Of a stretch of 64,000 bases of DNA, positions 48,301 to 57,303 are shown in pieces. The stretch is from NCBI RefSeq assembly GCF_009602425.1, contig NW_022258836.1:217220-281219 (forward strand). The letters are read 5' to 3'. The DNA comes from Actinia tenebrosa. Lineage: Eukaryota; Cnidaria; Anthozoa; Actiniaria; Actiniidae. The notes under the pieces are model-generated. The model made no database searches and was not told the DNA's origin. It saw only the letters and a program-made list of their open reading frames with translations. Position 1 is the stretch's first letter, and each line of letters starts with the position of its first letter. Made by a program: the position numbers and the translations under genes.

Positions 48301-51300
48301 TAATATAAACATCATAGAGGGAAAAGCCACTTGACTTTACTGAATATATGTTTCAATTGTTCAGCCATTTGTCATAGTAAAAATCCTGCTGAAGGGCTAA
48401 GGTCCAGAAAGTCAGAAAAGTTAAGCATCTTTTTCCTATATGGTGTTCAGCATTCATTAATCATTTTCATATATTTCAACATTAAAGGTAACAGGATGTA
48501 AAGAAAAAGATATGAACAACATATATAGAAGCTTAGAAGACAATAAATAATTCCAAGAAGTATCAGTGTTTGAGTTGGATGGCAGAATTTTACCATGAGA
48601 TGCGGGAATTTGATATTATATATCCTATCACTTATCAGTATCAGTATCAATTTCATAAGTCCACATATTTCTATATGTGTTATTACAAACATTTGTTAAG
48701 GATAATATGACATTAATATGATGGTCCACGACAACAAAGTGAAAATCTCGAAAAAGATATATGGGAAGTAACTTTCAACAGTCTTCACATGAGGGTCAAA
48801 AGGGCAATAAGGAGGAGGGAATTATATCACAAAGTATTTGTTGAAAACTGCAGTATTATCACTATGGGAAGTCCTCACCATTACAACACAAATTATCAGC
48901 AATATAATTAGCAATTAGTAAAGTCATGCAAAAATCTTGCTAAGGAACAAAACAGCCCTGAAAAAGGCAAATAGTTGCTGTAAACAGACATCAAGGATAT
49001 GCTTGTAAAAATTGTACATTTTGGAGAAAAAGCACGTAAATACATCTAGAAATGATTTTCATTATACAAGAAAAATAGAAAACATCGGCACATTTTATTT
49101 TGCCTCTATCCAGAATAATAATAGTTACGGTTCCAAAATGACTCACAACAGAATGAAATTCTTAGGCAATAGAATTGCACAACTCATTTATGCTCAAACT
49201 GATAATTTGTTTCACTAATAAATAATTCTATTGACAATAACAAATGAATATGCATTATCTAAATTACTCTAAAGGCATCAAATAATCATACAATGAATAG
49301 ATAAAGGACATATATACTAAAAGTTGATGATAAAGGCATCAAATATGCTAAATAAAACAAGTAGAGGTTAATACCTCAGTGTTTACAGTCGGATATTTGG
49401 TGCCTAAATAAATCTCAATAGAGAAAGAATCTACAACACGGATTTTAAAGCAATATTGCAATATCATACAAATAAACGAAGTAAAGTATCAAGATATTAT
49501 AACTAAAAGAAAAAGAAACAGCGCAATTGAAGGGTTTTCTGCAGGTATTGATGGGTGCTACTTAAAACTTTAATAAGCCGATCATTCTGGACCTATCGAC
49601 TCCAGTTATACAGCTTCTGTTTACTGCAGTATTTTGTCAGAAGTACATTTATTTCAAGTAAATGCATCCCGCTGGGGTTTAAGCAAGGTGCGAATCGCCA
49701 TATCATTTAAGAAGCTAGAAAACAGAGTTTTTAAAACCTCGCTGTAGAAATCAAAAGTCACAAACGGCCATAACCTCGTATGGTTGATCATGAAATATTG
49801 TGATTGAACTGAAGCTTCATGGATATTTAATGGCCCATTCTTATACCTTTTCAGGCATTTCTTGAGTTTGAAAGGGCAATCATTCATAAGAAAACATATT
49901 ATATTCGAAGCTCCAGCTCAAAAATACAAAACGAAAGCCCAACACTCTTCAAGGGGTTAAAGCTGGGAATATCTGGAAAAACCGAATTAAAATTATTCGG
50001 TGTAATTTAAAGCCATGAATATTCTGATTAGACAAATTTTGACTCTCTCACACCCAACCTACTTGAACAGCAAGTAGTCAGAGAAAAACTACGACCCACA
50101 ATGACTTCAAGAACAGAAATAAAACTCTAGACTTCGAGTTATTTTCTATTCCAAATCCGAAACTTCAGAGCTCCTTCTAGACGTCAGAGCTGACAGCGAA
50201 AGAGAAGTCTACTGCGGTCAACTCACCTTCGGCCAACTCTGAGTTCAATTCGCGAAGCTTTTCCAGAACCATAGGAGGCAAAGACGACTCAGGTGGCTCT
50301 GCCATACTTAATGGTCGAGATCTTGGTACTGGTTCTGAAATAAAAGAAGGAAATTTCCGGCATTCAGTGGGTGAGGTTGGCAAGAAGTGTTTACGTTCGC
50401 TGGAGGGAAGCAGAGAAATACCACGGTCACGTGATCCAAGATGGAAGACGACGACCACAATGCAACGCGAATATATACATATTATATACACCCCCAAAAA
50501 TTTGAATATATGAATAGTGCGATTTTTACGATACTCAAAGATGTGCATATTTAAATTGCTTATTGAGATGTACAGTATTTCATGACTTATAAAATGACAA
50601 CATAATTGTCAAGTATTTTAAAAACTTTCCTCCCTTCTCGCCCAAAGGACCGTATTTCGCAATCTGATAGTATGAAACGCAAAAAAAATAAATAAATAAA
50701 AAGACTTTTAAATGCCCTATTTTTCTACTGTATATTACTACTCAACCCTACCCCAACCACCCCACCCCCCTAGCAAATCCCCATCCAAACCCAGCCCCAA
50801 TAAATTACGTCATCCATTCTTCAAGGGCCACATTCGGAAGTCAAATATTACGTGTTTCTTAAAATATGTCGCTGGAAAAGTTATTGATACTAAAAAGTCA
50901 ACAAGGGATCATAACTGATGACAGACGCCTGATATCCCATAATATTTGATATAAAACGCTTTTGTTTGTCATAAACAGCCAAAAGGAAACAATATCATCA
51001 GGTTATACCCAGACAGGTCGGGCTTACACGCAATCTGTTTTGATGATTAAGCTGTAGCATCAATGGGATATTTAAAATGCTACTGGCGGCTAAGACCTTC
51101 CCAAACCCCGTTTCAAAAAAAATAACTCGAAAACCATAATCGTCCTGAATAGTATTGAAGTACCCTTCTATGGTTGTATTATCTCAAAAAATCCTTACAG
51201 ACCACATCTGTTGCATAAGGGGTGGATTGTCTTATCATTCATCACATTAATTTATTTCCACTATCTGTCGTGGAGACTTTCCCATACTGACGCGTAACGA

Positions 51301-52104
51301 AACGCACGTTACAATAAATAAATAAATAATATATATATTATAGTACAGAACACTCAGAGGATATTTTATAAAATTACTTCGTTTTTTCGTCTGATACTTA
51401 TTGTTGTCGTATGACAGCAAATCATTATATTAATTTAGTCTTTTTGAGACGATGTTTTATTCCATTTTATTTAGTTCTACATTGCGTCACCAAAAATCTT
51501 CTCGATTGCTTTCGTTCAACTCGAACTATTCTTTTCGCACAGCCCGTTTAATTTGAAACTTAAGATCAAACTGAGCGTCAACATATGTTTTTACGTCGCA
51601 AAAAATAAGGATGACTGGTAATGAATTGATGGAATATAGCTTTGAATTTTTAATGCTTACTGCTTTCGATAATTTTTTAGTTTAGTCGAAAACTGAACCA
51701 ACTTGGAGAGCGATCGGAATAATCATTAAATCCAAGTGTAGAGGGTGAGTCGATAGCTAGTATTTCCCGGAGTATTTATTGTAACAAGACTCCAAAGAAC
51801 TCTTATGTTTTCGATAACGTCCGCCACACGCTTACTTGACTTTATAGTTTGCATACTAATTTTTGAACGCTTCTTCATAAATCTGCCATTGAAAAAACAC
51901 CGACCATAAAATCGGTAAAACGCTGTCGGTGAAATCTAGGGACACCGCATCATTTTCTTGATTTTCACTCAATCGTTTTTTTCACTTACCGGAGAACTGA
52001 ATGGGCTGTGGTACGGGCAGCGAATAACGCTTAACATCGACCATGTTCACACCATGTGTCACGGGTTTTTTGTTTCTCCTTTTCACTTTAGTTAGACTCA
52101 TCAT
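27313..52104 (-). CDS. DIP2: Disco-interacting protein 2 (complete, 40 coding exons)
   Basis: DIP2 has an N-terminal DMAP1-binding domain and two adenylate-forming (acyl-CoA synthetase-like) domains; family members act in lipid (diacylglycerol) metabolism. Exons (minus): 52104-51990, 50334-50227, 46395-46330, 45593-45519, 45340-45185, 44741-44472, 43918-43866, 43758-43698, 43480-43407, 42990-42867, 42121-42027, 41772-41662, 40668-40545, 39553-39447, 39116-39014, 38441-38377, 38270-38177, 37861-37742, 37250-37136, 36801-36662, 35572-35436, 35041-34949, 34568-34356, 33794-33744, 33614-33567, 33126-32994, 32539-32427, 32135-32055, 31779-31656, 31562-31521, 31418-31117, 30794-30664, 30470-30379, 30142-30066, 29609-29439, 28954-28835, 28747-28673, 28377-28206, 28046-27923, 27565-27313. 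Sum 4728 nt, 1575 codons plus stop (human DIP2A about 1571). Domains: DMAP-binding about 55-95 (LRELNSELAEG, DITRKGYEKKK), Ser/Pro-rich linker, first adenylate-forming from about 327, second from about 989 with DFSVSTTG. The end, RMHLRDGFLADQLDPIYVAY, is nearly invariant. Confidence 0.96.
30545..30630. repeat. 41-bp direct duplication in a DIP2 intron
   Basis: GTCGGTATATACAGGTCATT with AGAGTCATTAGCAAATGCATG is repeated immediately from 30586 with a few changes. Confidence 0.7.
30880..31050. repeat. Purine-rich AAGG/GAAA tract
   Basis: A strongly purine-biased strand of AAGG, AGAG and GAAAAA units in the DIP2 intron downstream (in gene sense) of exon 31418-31117. There is no gene content. Confidence 0.85.
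32655..32854. repeat. AGAAG pentanucleotide microsatellite spanning an assembly gap
   Basis: AGAAG repeats flank a run of 110 N (32708-32817) on both sides, so the gap is an unresolved part of the same microsatellite. The real length is unknown. It is in a DIP2 intron between exons 33126-32994 and 32539-32427, so no coding sequence is lost. Confidence 0.95.
33264..33426. mobile_element. MITE family A, copy 5
   Basis: The left arm TTTTCCCATTTCAAACCACA, TGTCATTCCCTTGATTATC mirrors the right arm GAAATGACACGTGG, AAATGGGAAAAC, ending CCCAAG. Both arms are well preserved. It lies in a DIP2 intron. Confidence 0.8.
33874..34030. mobile_element. MITE with CAAGGGCGGATCC ends and 5-bp duplication
   Basis: It starts CAAGGGCGGATCCAGGGGG and ends CCCTGGATCCGCCCTTG, inverted copies. 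CCATC flanks both sides (33869-33873 and 34031-34035), consistent with a target-site duplication. Elements with this GGCGGATCCAGG end are common in aquatic invertebrates and fish. It lies in a DIP2 intron. Confidence 0.8.
35749..36565. mobile_element. Non-autonomous pogo/Tigger-like element
   Basis: The terminal inverted repeats are CAGTAAAACCCCTCTATACC then GGAC on the left, and TCCGGTATAGAGGGGTTTCA then CTG on the right. They are flanked by a TA at 35749-35750 and 36564-36565, the duplication made by Tc1/mariner-pogo transposases. Subterminal copies of CCGGTTTAGTGGG and GGTTCCGGTTTACTGAGG are present. The 813-bp body has no transposase frame. It sits in a DIP2 intron between exons 36801-36662 and 35572-35436. 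Confidence 0.85.
36876..37010. repeat. AAAT/GAAT tetranucleotide repeat
   Basis: AAATAAATGAATGAATAAAT-type units in a DIP2 intron; open frames on the minus strand (Ile/Tyr/Phe-rich) are artefacts. Confidence 0.9.
38711..38885. repeat. CATCAC-rich microsatellite
   Basis: CATCAC and CACCATCAC units, degenerating at the 3' side into CAGCAG. It lies in a DIP2 intron. Confidence 0.9.
40150..40285. mobile_element. MITE family C, copy 2
   Basis: The arms TTCTTCACTGCTGTCAGTCA and TTGATTGACGGCAGAGGAA are inverted around a GGTAC centre, and TGGAATTTAG before and GCAGTTGAAA after match copy 1 at 18062. It lies in a DIP2 intron. Confidence 0.65.
41905..41922. repeat. Poly-C tract
   Basis: A run of about 17 C in a DIP2 intron, likely length-variable. 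Confidence 0.85.
42225..42735. repeat. Long CAT/CAC-rich microsatellite
   Basis: About 500 bp of CATCATCAC, CACCATCATT and related units in the DIP2 intron between exons 42990-42867 and 42121-42027. His/Ser/Thr/Ile-rich open frames of up to 192 codons across it are repeat artefacts. Confidence 0.95.
43060..43160. mobile_element. MITE family B, fragment
   Basis: TGCTCTACAGCTTCCAGCAT and TGTTTGTATCACAGTACATG match one arm of family B; the other arm is absent. It lies in a DIP2 intron. Confidence 0.5.
43192..43336. mobile_element. Foldback element with TAGAGTGC ends
   Basis: TAGAGTGCTTGCACTAAACC at the left end and GGTTTAGTGCGTGCACTCTA at the right end are inverted copies with one or two mismatches. 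The centre contains inverted TAGTACTAAAT pieces. About 145 bp, no coding capacity. It lies in a DIP2 intron. Confidence 0.8.
44022..44165 (-). mobile_element. tRNA-related SINE, copy 1
   Basis: On the minus strand a B box GGTTCGAGTCCCG is followed by a body with TCATATGTGATT, GTTGCTTGTTGGTTCTCTCC and GAGGGTTTGAG. The body matches the SINE at 47645-47850. Its A box is weak. It lies in a DIP2 intron. Confidence 0.7.
44990..45125 (-). mobile_element. Possible tRNA-related SINE fragment
   Basis: The minus strand reads GTGCTCTTGCCTGCCAACTC and then a B-box-like GGGTTTGATCC. The rest of the body is not recognised. It lies in a DIP2 intron next to exon 45340-45185. Confidence 0.35.
46396..50226. 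other. Large DIP2 intron
   Basis: A 3.8-kb AT-rich intron between the first two exons of the DMAP1-binding region. Apart from the SINE at 47645-47850 and an (AAAT) run near 47530 I see no structured element; 47940-48180 may hold an old duplicated repeat with CAGTACCCATC copies. Confidence 0.6.
47645..47850 (-). mobile_element. tRNA-related SINE, copy 2
   Basis: The minus strand has a head with GGCTAACACG, a B box GGTTCAAGCCC, then the shared body TCACATGTGAATTGAGTTTG, TTGTTCTCTCCTATGCTGCG and CTTTCTCCGGGTTTTCC. It belongs to the same family as 44022-44165. A body of this kind (TTCTCTCC followed by TTTCTCCGGG) is, as I recall, abundant in corals. Confidence 0.75.
51990..52104 (-). promoter_or_regulatory. 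DIP2: DIP2 alternative first coding exon, proximal
   Basis: It opens with two in-frame ATGs (52104 and 52101), encodes MMSLTKVKRRNKKPVTHG... and ends TTCTCCG|GTAAGT in phase 1, joining in frame to exon 50334 (EPVPRSRPLS). This N-terminus is basic and unlike the distal one. Confidence 0.7.
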
Positions 52105-53819
52105 GAACGGAGTGCTCACTGCCTTTTCGATTTTCTTAATCTACTAGTTGATCTTGTAGTTGTTGAGAGATATTAGTTCAATAACCAGCATATTATCAAT
52201 CACGAGAAACAAATGCAAGCACTCTATTCAATGCTCCTGAGGACTAGTGAACCACAGGTAGCAACTTCCGGTTTTATGCTGTTATTAATATTCAATTTTG
52301 TTTGTTTTCAGATCGAGGGGACAGCTGGAGGGTTGAAATTACTTCCGGTAGTACCCAGTAAATCTCGGTCGTCAAATCTATCAAATAGCGCACGGAGCAG
52401 GTGTGGACGAAAGGAATATCAAAGCTCTATGATGGATGGGCGGAGAAAATGAAGGCGAAGAAGAAGGAAAAAGACCTAATATGCATTAACTAGATAGTGC
52501 ATTCCTATAACTTGCGGCTTTACTAAAGACTATTTATGATCAGAATCATTGTAATGATTCTTCAGTGATAACTTTGTCTAACGTTTTTCTTTCTTTCTTT
52601 CTTTTTTTTTTGCGCTAAATCATTAGCTTGTTAGGTGATTCTAGGACTGACAACTCCTAGACATTAGAGACAAGTGCGCCCTTATCGTCCAATCGCGTGG
52701 TTAGTTTCGCAGCAACGATGCAGCTTTACAGAGCACTAAGATCTGTGTTCCCCATTAATATCACTGCGCTCACTATGTTTTTGTTGGAAAATCTAGGATC
52801 GACATGACTCGTCCAGAACTGCATGGACCAATTTTCTTAGTTGTATCCACGTCTCCGCAGAAGAAAAAGAAGGGGGAAAAAACACGGAGCGTGCACACTC
52901 GATAGAAAGAAAACGGATAAATGCGGTATACAATAGCGATAATACAACACCCTGCTCTGGAACTGCATCTGATAAGCAAACGTGTACTTTTCTGAACTAA
53001 GAGATCAGAGATTCGTACAGACACGATGAGAAAATAATTACGTGGTGCGCACCGCGCAAAGGGCCGTAAAATAGAAAGTTGCTGTCTTTACTACTGAAAT
53101 ATTGCGTTTTCCTCGTGAAATAAAGCTATTGTATTATATAGTATTGTAACGTGGCGCTGCGGGAAAAAATAATGCAATAATGTTGAGGGCAAGTTGCACA
53201 ATTGCTCATTCAGTATTACGATAGAATATTCTATGAATGTTAGGGGAGGGGAGGGTAAACAGCAAAATCATACTTCGAGAGTTCCTCTGTGATTGCCGAG
53301 TTATGCTTAGATAAAAAAGTGCTAGTTTTTCAGGTACTGATTTTATAATAGTGTATATATACTTGACTTTCGCCTTAACGGCTCGGAAATAACTCTATAT
53401 ACGGTATTCCTTACTCAAAATCATTTTCGTTAACAAAAGTATCGGTGCCCCATTTAGTCCATATCTAGTTTTGCCGTTTTCTAAGTTCATCTTTTTGCAC
53501 TAATTCCTATAATTGATGTCCAGGCAGTCCTAGAGTATCATTTATGGTTGTTGTCGAAATATCTTGTAAATTTATATATATATATATTTTTTTTTTTTTG
53601 CTTAAGCTTGATTTGGGTTATATTATTTCTTTAAGCCGATTAAGCTGTTTGAAGCTAGTGGGATCAGCTTTAATACTTCAGAGGAATCCCAGTTAAAAAA
53701 CGAATTACATGACATTATATTATTATATATACAAAGTAATAACAAACTAATTATACAAGAACGCTAAGATATTCCAGTGGTAGAACACAAAAATGCATGA
53801 AAAATAAAGCGTCACTCAC

Positions 53820-53933
53820 CGCGCAGACTTGAACGTGAACCCGACCAATACTGATCCATCATGTTCCCAAACAACCAAGGCATGACGACAAGTGCAATTG
53901 TGCTAAAAACGAAATCGAAAAAGCTATATAAAA
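53820..53933 (-). promoter_or_regulatory. DIP2: DIP2 alternative first coding exon, distal, with TATA box
   Basis: ATG at 53883 begins MPWLFGNMMDQYWSGSRSSL and ends CTGCGCG|GTGAGT at 53820, also phase 1, so it too joins in frame to exon 50334. A TATA-like TTTATATAGC lies at 53933-53924, about 40 bp upstream of the ATG. With this exon DIP2 would have 1558 residues. Confidence 0.6.
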
Positions 53934-54530
53934 TGCTTCCTGTCAGCAGGACAGCTTGGTATAGCATTGGTAACGCGACATGGATTTGAAAGTCGCCTTA
54001 CAGTGACTTTATTTTGTTGTTTAACGTACATCACTCTGCCACCTGTTTTTCGTAGCCATTTGAGGCACGCGATTGGTGGATATTTTTAAGTTGCATGACC
54101 ATTCGAAGCTAGGGAATGCATTACTCTATGTTTGTAACTTGAAATTGTTCCTTTACTGTTGCTTTATCGCATTATAAAGCCTATCAGTACATGAACTTAA
54201 ACTGATTCCTAAGAGATTCATCAAAATCATTACGATAGTACGTTCTTATGCAATTGCATCTTTTAGCAGAATGGCAAATACAGTATATCTAGACATGAAT
54301 GGACCATTATCATCCGACTTGGACATGGATTTTGAATCATACAGTTATAATATAATAGTTTTTTTGCATGTGCCGTCGGTGATTATAGTATACGAGGTCG
54401 CGACGCAGGTTTTGGGGGCAAGACAAGTTACTGCTGCACAGCTTCGTAAAGAATGTTATCTCACATCCTTAGCCACGCCTACACTGAAAGTTAAATTATG
54501 GAGTAAGGGACGAGAACATTAGATAATTGA

Positions 54531-54564
54531 TGGGGGGGGGGNGGGGGGGGGGGGGGGGGGGGGG
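54531..54564. repeat. Poly-G tract with one ambiguous base
   Basis: About 33 G with an N at 54542; likely a sequencing or assembly uncertainty. Confidence 0.9.
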
Positions 54565-54939
54565 CTGCGTAAATCACCCAAGAGTAGTGATATCAAGATT
54601 GTACTTCACCTAAGAAAAAAATATCGCACAACCCGGCTGATTTCAAAAACGAAATATCGAGCAACCAAAACAATTGCTTGCAGGGGTTGTTACACAAATA
54701 TCGTGCAACATAAATCCTACTTTTCTGACAATCGTGTTTGTTTACCACGCGCAATTCTAGTTTAGCCGAACGGTCGAACATAAACAGAAATAGTGGGTCC
54801 AGTTCCGACTAAATAACGGACTTCCTGAAACCCCCTCCCCTCCCTTTACCTAATTATCCAATAGTGCATCCCTAAGGTTGTGCCATATCAAGGATCTGCA
54901 TAGATTTGAGGATCCATGGTAATTTCTCCCTCGTGTTAT

Positions 54940-54955
54940 GAAAATAATAATAATG

Positions 54956-54987
<32 letters not shown>

Positions 54988-54990
54988 TTA
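54940..54990. repeat. AAT microsatellite
   Basis: About 14 AAT or AATG units upstream of both divergent genes. Confidence 0.9.
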
Positions 54991-55874
54991 TGATGTATAT
55001 AGCGCTAATATCCCCATGGCATGGTTCTGAACGACGCTTTGCAAAAAGATCTGATAAAAACATTAAAAATATAACTACATAGGTATTTTGTTGTGGTTTA
55101 CATTAACATATTTAAACAATAATTAGAAACAACTTTATAAACACATACATATTTGATAGACATCTTTTTTACATAAAATTATGAATCAATGATTGAAATA
55201 ACTTTCAACATTAATTGGCTTTTATACATAATAATAAGGATTATTAAAGTTTGTTGAAAAGTAAAAACATAGATATCTGAATAAAACTACTAATAAAATG
55301 CTTGTTGAAAAAGCCAGGTTTTGACCCTTTGCTTGAAATGAAACAGGCCTGGAAACCTTGTGTAACTTCAACATATATAATCTACACCTGTTAGTTCCGA
55401 TCAGACGGTCCGAAACAGTAGCTCGACCCAAACCTGTATACTCAGTTTCTAGTAAGCGGTCACCTTCTAGATATTCAGTGGTCACTAAAGAGGTTGGTCG
55501 CTTATTGAGGTTTTCCTCCTTTCAGTCTTCGATAACTAGCCGCTACATGGACGCTCATATAGATAGATAGTAGTTTGACTTCAACTGGTCAATGACCGGA
55601 ATGTTACGTGTCCTCATCTGAATAAAGGTACGTGTCTCCGGCGATGGGCAAAATGATAATGATGAGGAGTGATATTCCCGGCCCCCATCATCTATGGTAA
55701 TTGATCCTTCTCAAAGTATCGTGATGGATGCGAGACTACATGATATGATACAAAAGAAATCACACTTTTTCCTCGATGGAACTTGTGGGATTTCTTTCGT
55801 ATATGTTAGCATCGCATTCAAGACAATTTTTAAAAGGGTGCATTCGTTCTAAGAGATCACGCACATAATCATCT

Positions 55875-55995
55875 CAGGGCCGTAGCCACAAATTTCTGAT
55901 TGGTTCGGCTTTCGAGGGCTTTCGGTTTTTCTTACATTTTTTATTTTATTTTTCTTATATTTTTCCCCGAAAGTTGGTCCGTGGCTACGGCGCTG
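55875..55995. mobile_element. Foldback element with CAGGGCCGTAGCC ends
   Basis: CAGGGCCGTAGCCAC at the left and GTGGCTACGGCGCTG at the right are inverted copies with one mismatch. The 120-bp element contains a TTTTATTTT-rich middle. Similar GGCCGTAGCC-ended MITEs are found in many animals. Confidence 0.75.
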
Positions 55996-56390
55996 CATCT
56001 TGACTCCGCGTCTTTGCTGCAACTATTCTTTTATACATGTCAGCATAACAGAGCTAATCACTAGGTGTCAAAGTTTCTCATTAAATAGTCTTTTAAGAAT
56101 CTATAGAAATGCTCCTCTGGTTTACATATCAATAGGTCCTACTCCACGAATGCTTGCACACAGACAATGGCAAAAATATTAGCTAGTCAATTAATCACCC
56201 TTTCATTAATTCACCTGACTGCCTGGATCACTTTAGGGTCTGTTTGACCATAATCATTGGCCTGTTCTAATAAAGTATCTGGACCAACGAACAAGCACGA
56301 GCTGCGTTCGAAGGTTATCCACAACCAATCGCAAAAAATGGTGAGAGGAATGATGACGCGTAACTAAAATTGATGCGAAAGAAACTGAAA

Positions 56391-56702
56391 ATTCGAAGAA
56401 AAATCCGAGTCTCTAGAGCCATGCGAAGATCTAAAATGCCCAACATTTTTATTATTTTCCATGTCATTATACAAAAATACCACGGGAGGGGGAAATAGCG
56501 GGATTAGTTTTTCGAATTCCCAGTAAATAATGCAAATCTGACGTAAATTCGAAGAAAAATCCGCCTTTATGGAGCCACGGGAAGATCTAAGATGTTAAAC
56601 ATTTTTATTATTATCCATGTCAATACACGAATACAATGGGAGTAGAAAGTAGCGGAATTAGTTTTTTGAATTCCCCGTAAATCATGCAAATGTGATGGCA
56701 AT
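56391..56702. repeat. 156-bp tandem duplication with octamer motifs
   Basis: Two copies start at 56391 and 56547 with ATTCGAAGAAAAATCCG. Both contain GAAGATCTAA, ACATTTTTATTATT, CATGTCA and GAATTCCC. Each ends with ATGCAAAT (about 56530 and 56687), the POU/octamer motif. The pair lies 600-900 bp upstream of the first beta-spectrin exon. Confidence 0.85.
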
Positions 56703-57119
56703 TATCAAAATGACACGACAATGTCACTCGGAAAAAATCATTATTGGCTAGCATCCTTTCACGTTGCCCATTAGTATAAGAGCAAGATATAGCTCACTGC
56801 TATTATTGAACCAGTGAAACCCACCAAAAAAAAAACAATTCCAGTGGTCTTTGCTAATAATAAAAAATTAAAATTAAATATAATTGTTCCTTGCGGAATT
56901 TGACCTTTGTAGTTAATATTTTGTTATGTTAATGTTTATATCAACTCAGCTAGAGGTCACTTAAAGGTTTAACAGAAAATTTTTGAAAAATTTAGATGCA
57001 AATGCAATATTATTCCCCACCAAATCATTTTATTCATTTGAAGTTAAAAATTTATACATTTGAAATCGCTAGGGTCTGGAGAAAGGTGTGTGTTACCCAT
57101 AACCCAATGAATACTGGCC

Positions 57120-57303
57120 TGTGATTGGTCGGCTGATTATAAATACTTCCCTGAAAAGAGTCGGATGGAATATCATCAAGTCGTGCCCAGTTTTGGGCGT
57201 CTCACCGTATCTCTGTCTGATAACTTAGCTGCGTTCGAAGCTCGTTCGCTCGTTGAGTAAATCGCCTCAAAATCAAGCGAAGAGACAAACAGAAAAGGAC
57301 ACA
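57120..57303 (+). promoter_or_regulatory. Beta-spectrin upstream promoter with CCAAT and TATA boxes
   Basis: TATAAATA at 57138-57145 lies about 10 bp after an inverted CCAAT box (ATTGG, 57124-57128). A start site near 57170 and a 5' UTR of about 130 nt before ATG 57304 would fit. The call is from motif spacing only. Confidence 0.6.

Larger units (their letters stand above)
53934..57120. other. Intergenic region between DIP2 and beta-spectrin
   Basis: The two genes are divergent. The region has a poly-G run (54531-54564), an AAT microsatellite (about 54940-54985), a foldback element (55875-55995) and a 156-bp tandem duplication (56391-56702). A short frame at 54271-54522 has no recognised relatives. 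Confidence 0.6.

Noticed and set aside
52213-52452. 79-codon plus frame upstream of the proximal DIP2 first exon
   Set aside because: Starts within the likely DIP2 promoter region, has no known relatives, and overlaps no convincing splice sites.
54271-54522. 83-codon ATG-started frame between DIP2 and beta-spectrin
   Set aside because: No recognised motif, no splice partner, and immediately followed by a poly-G run.
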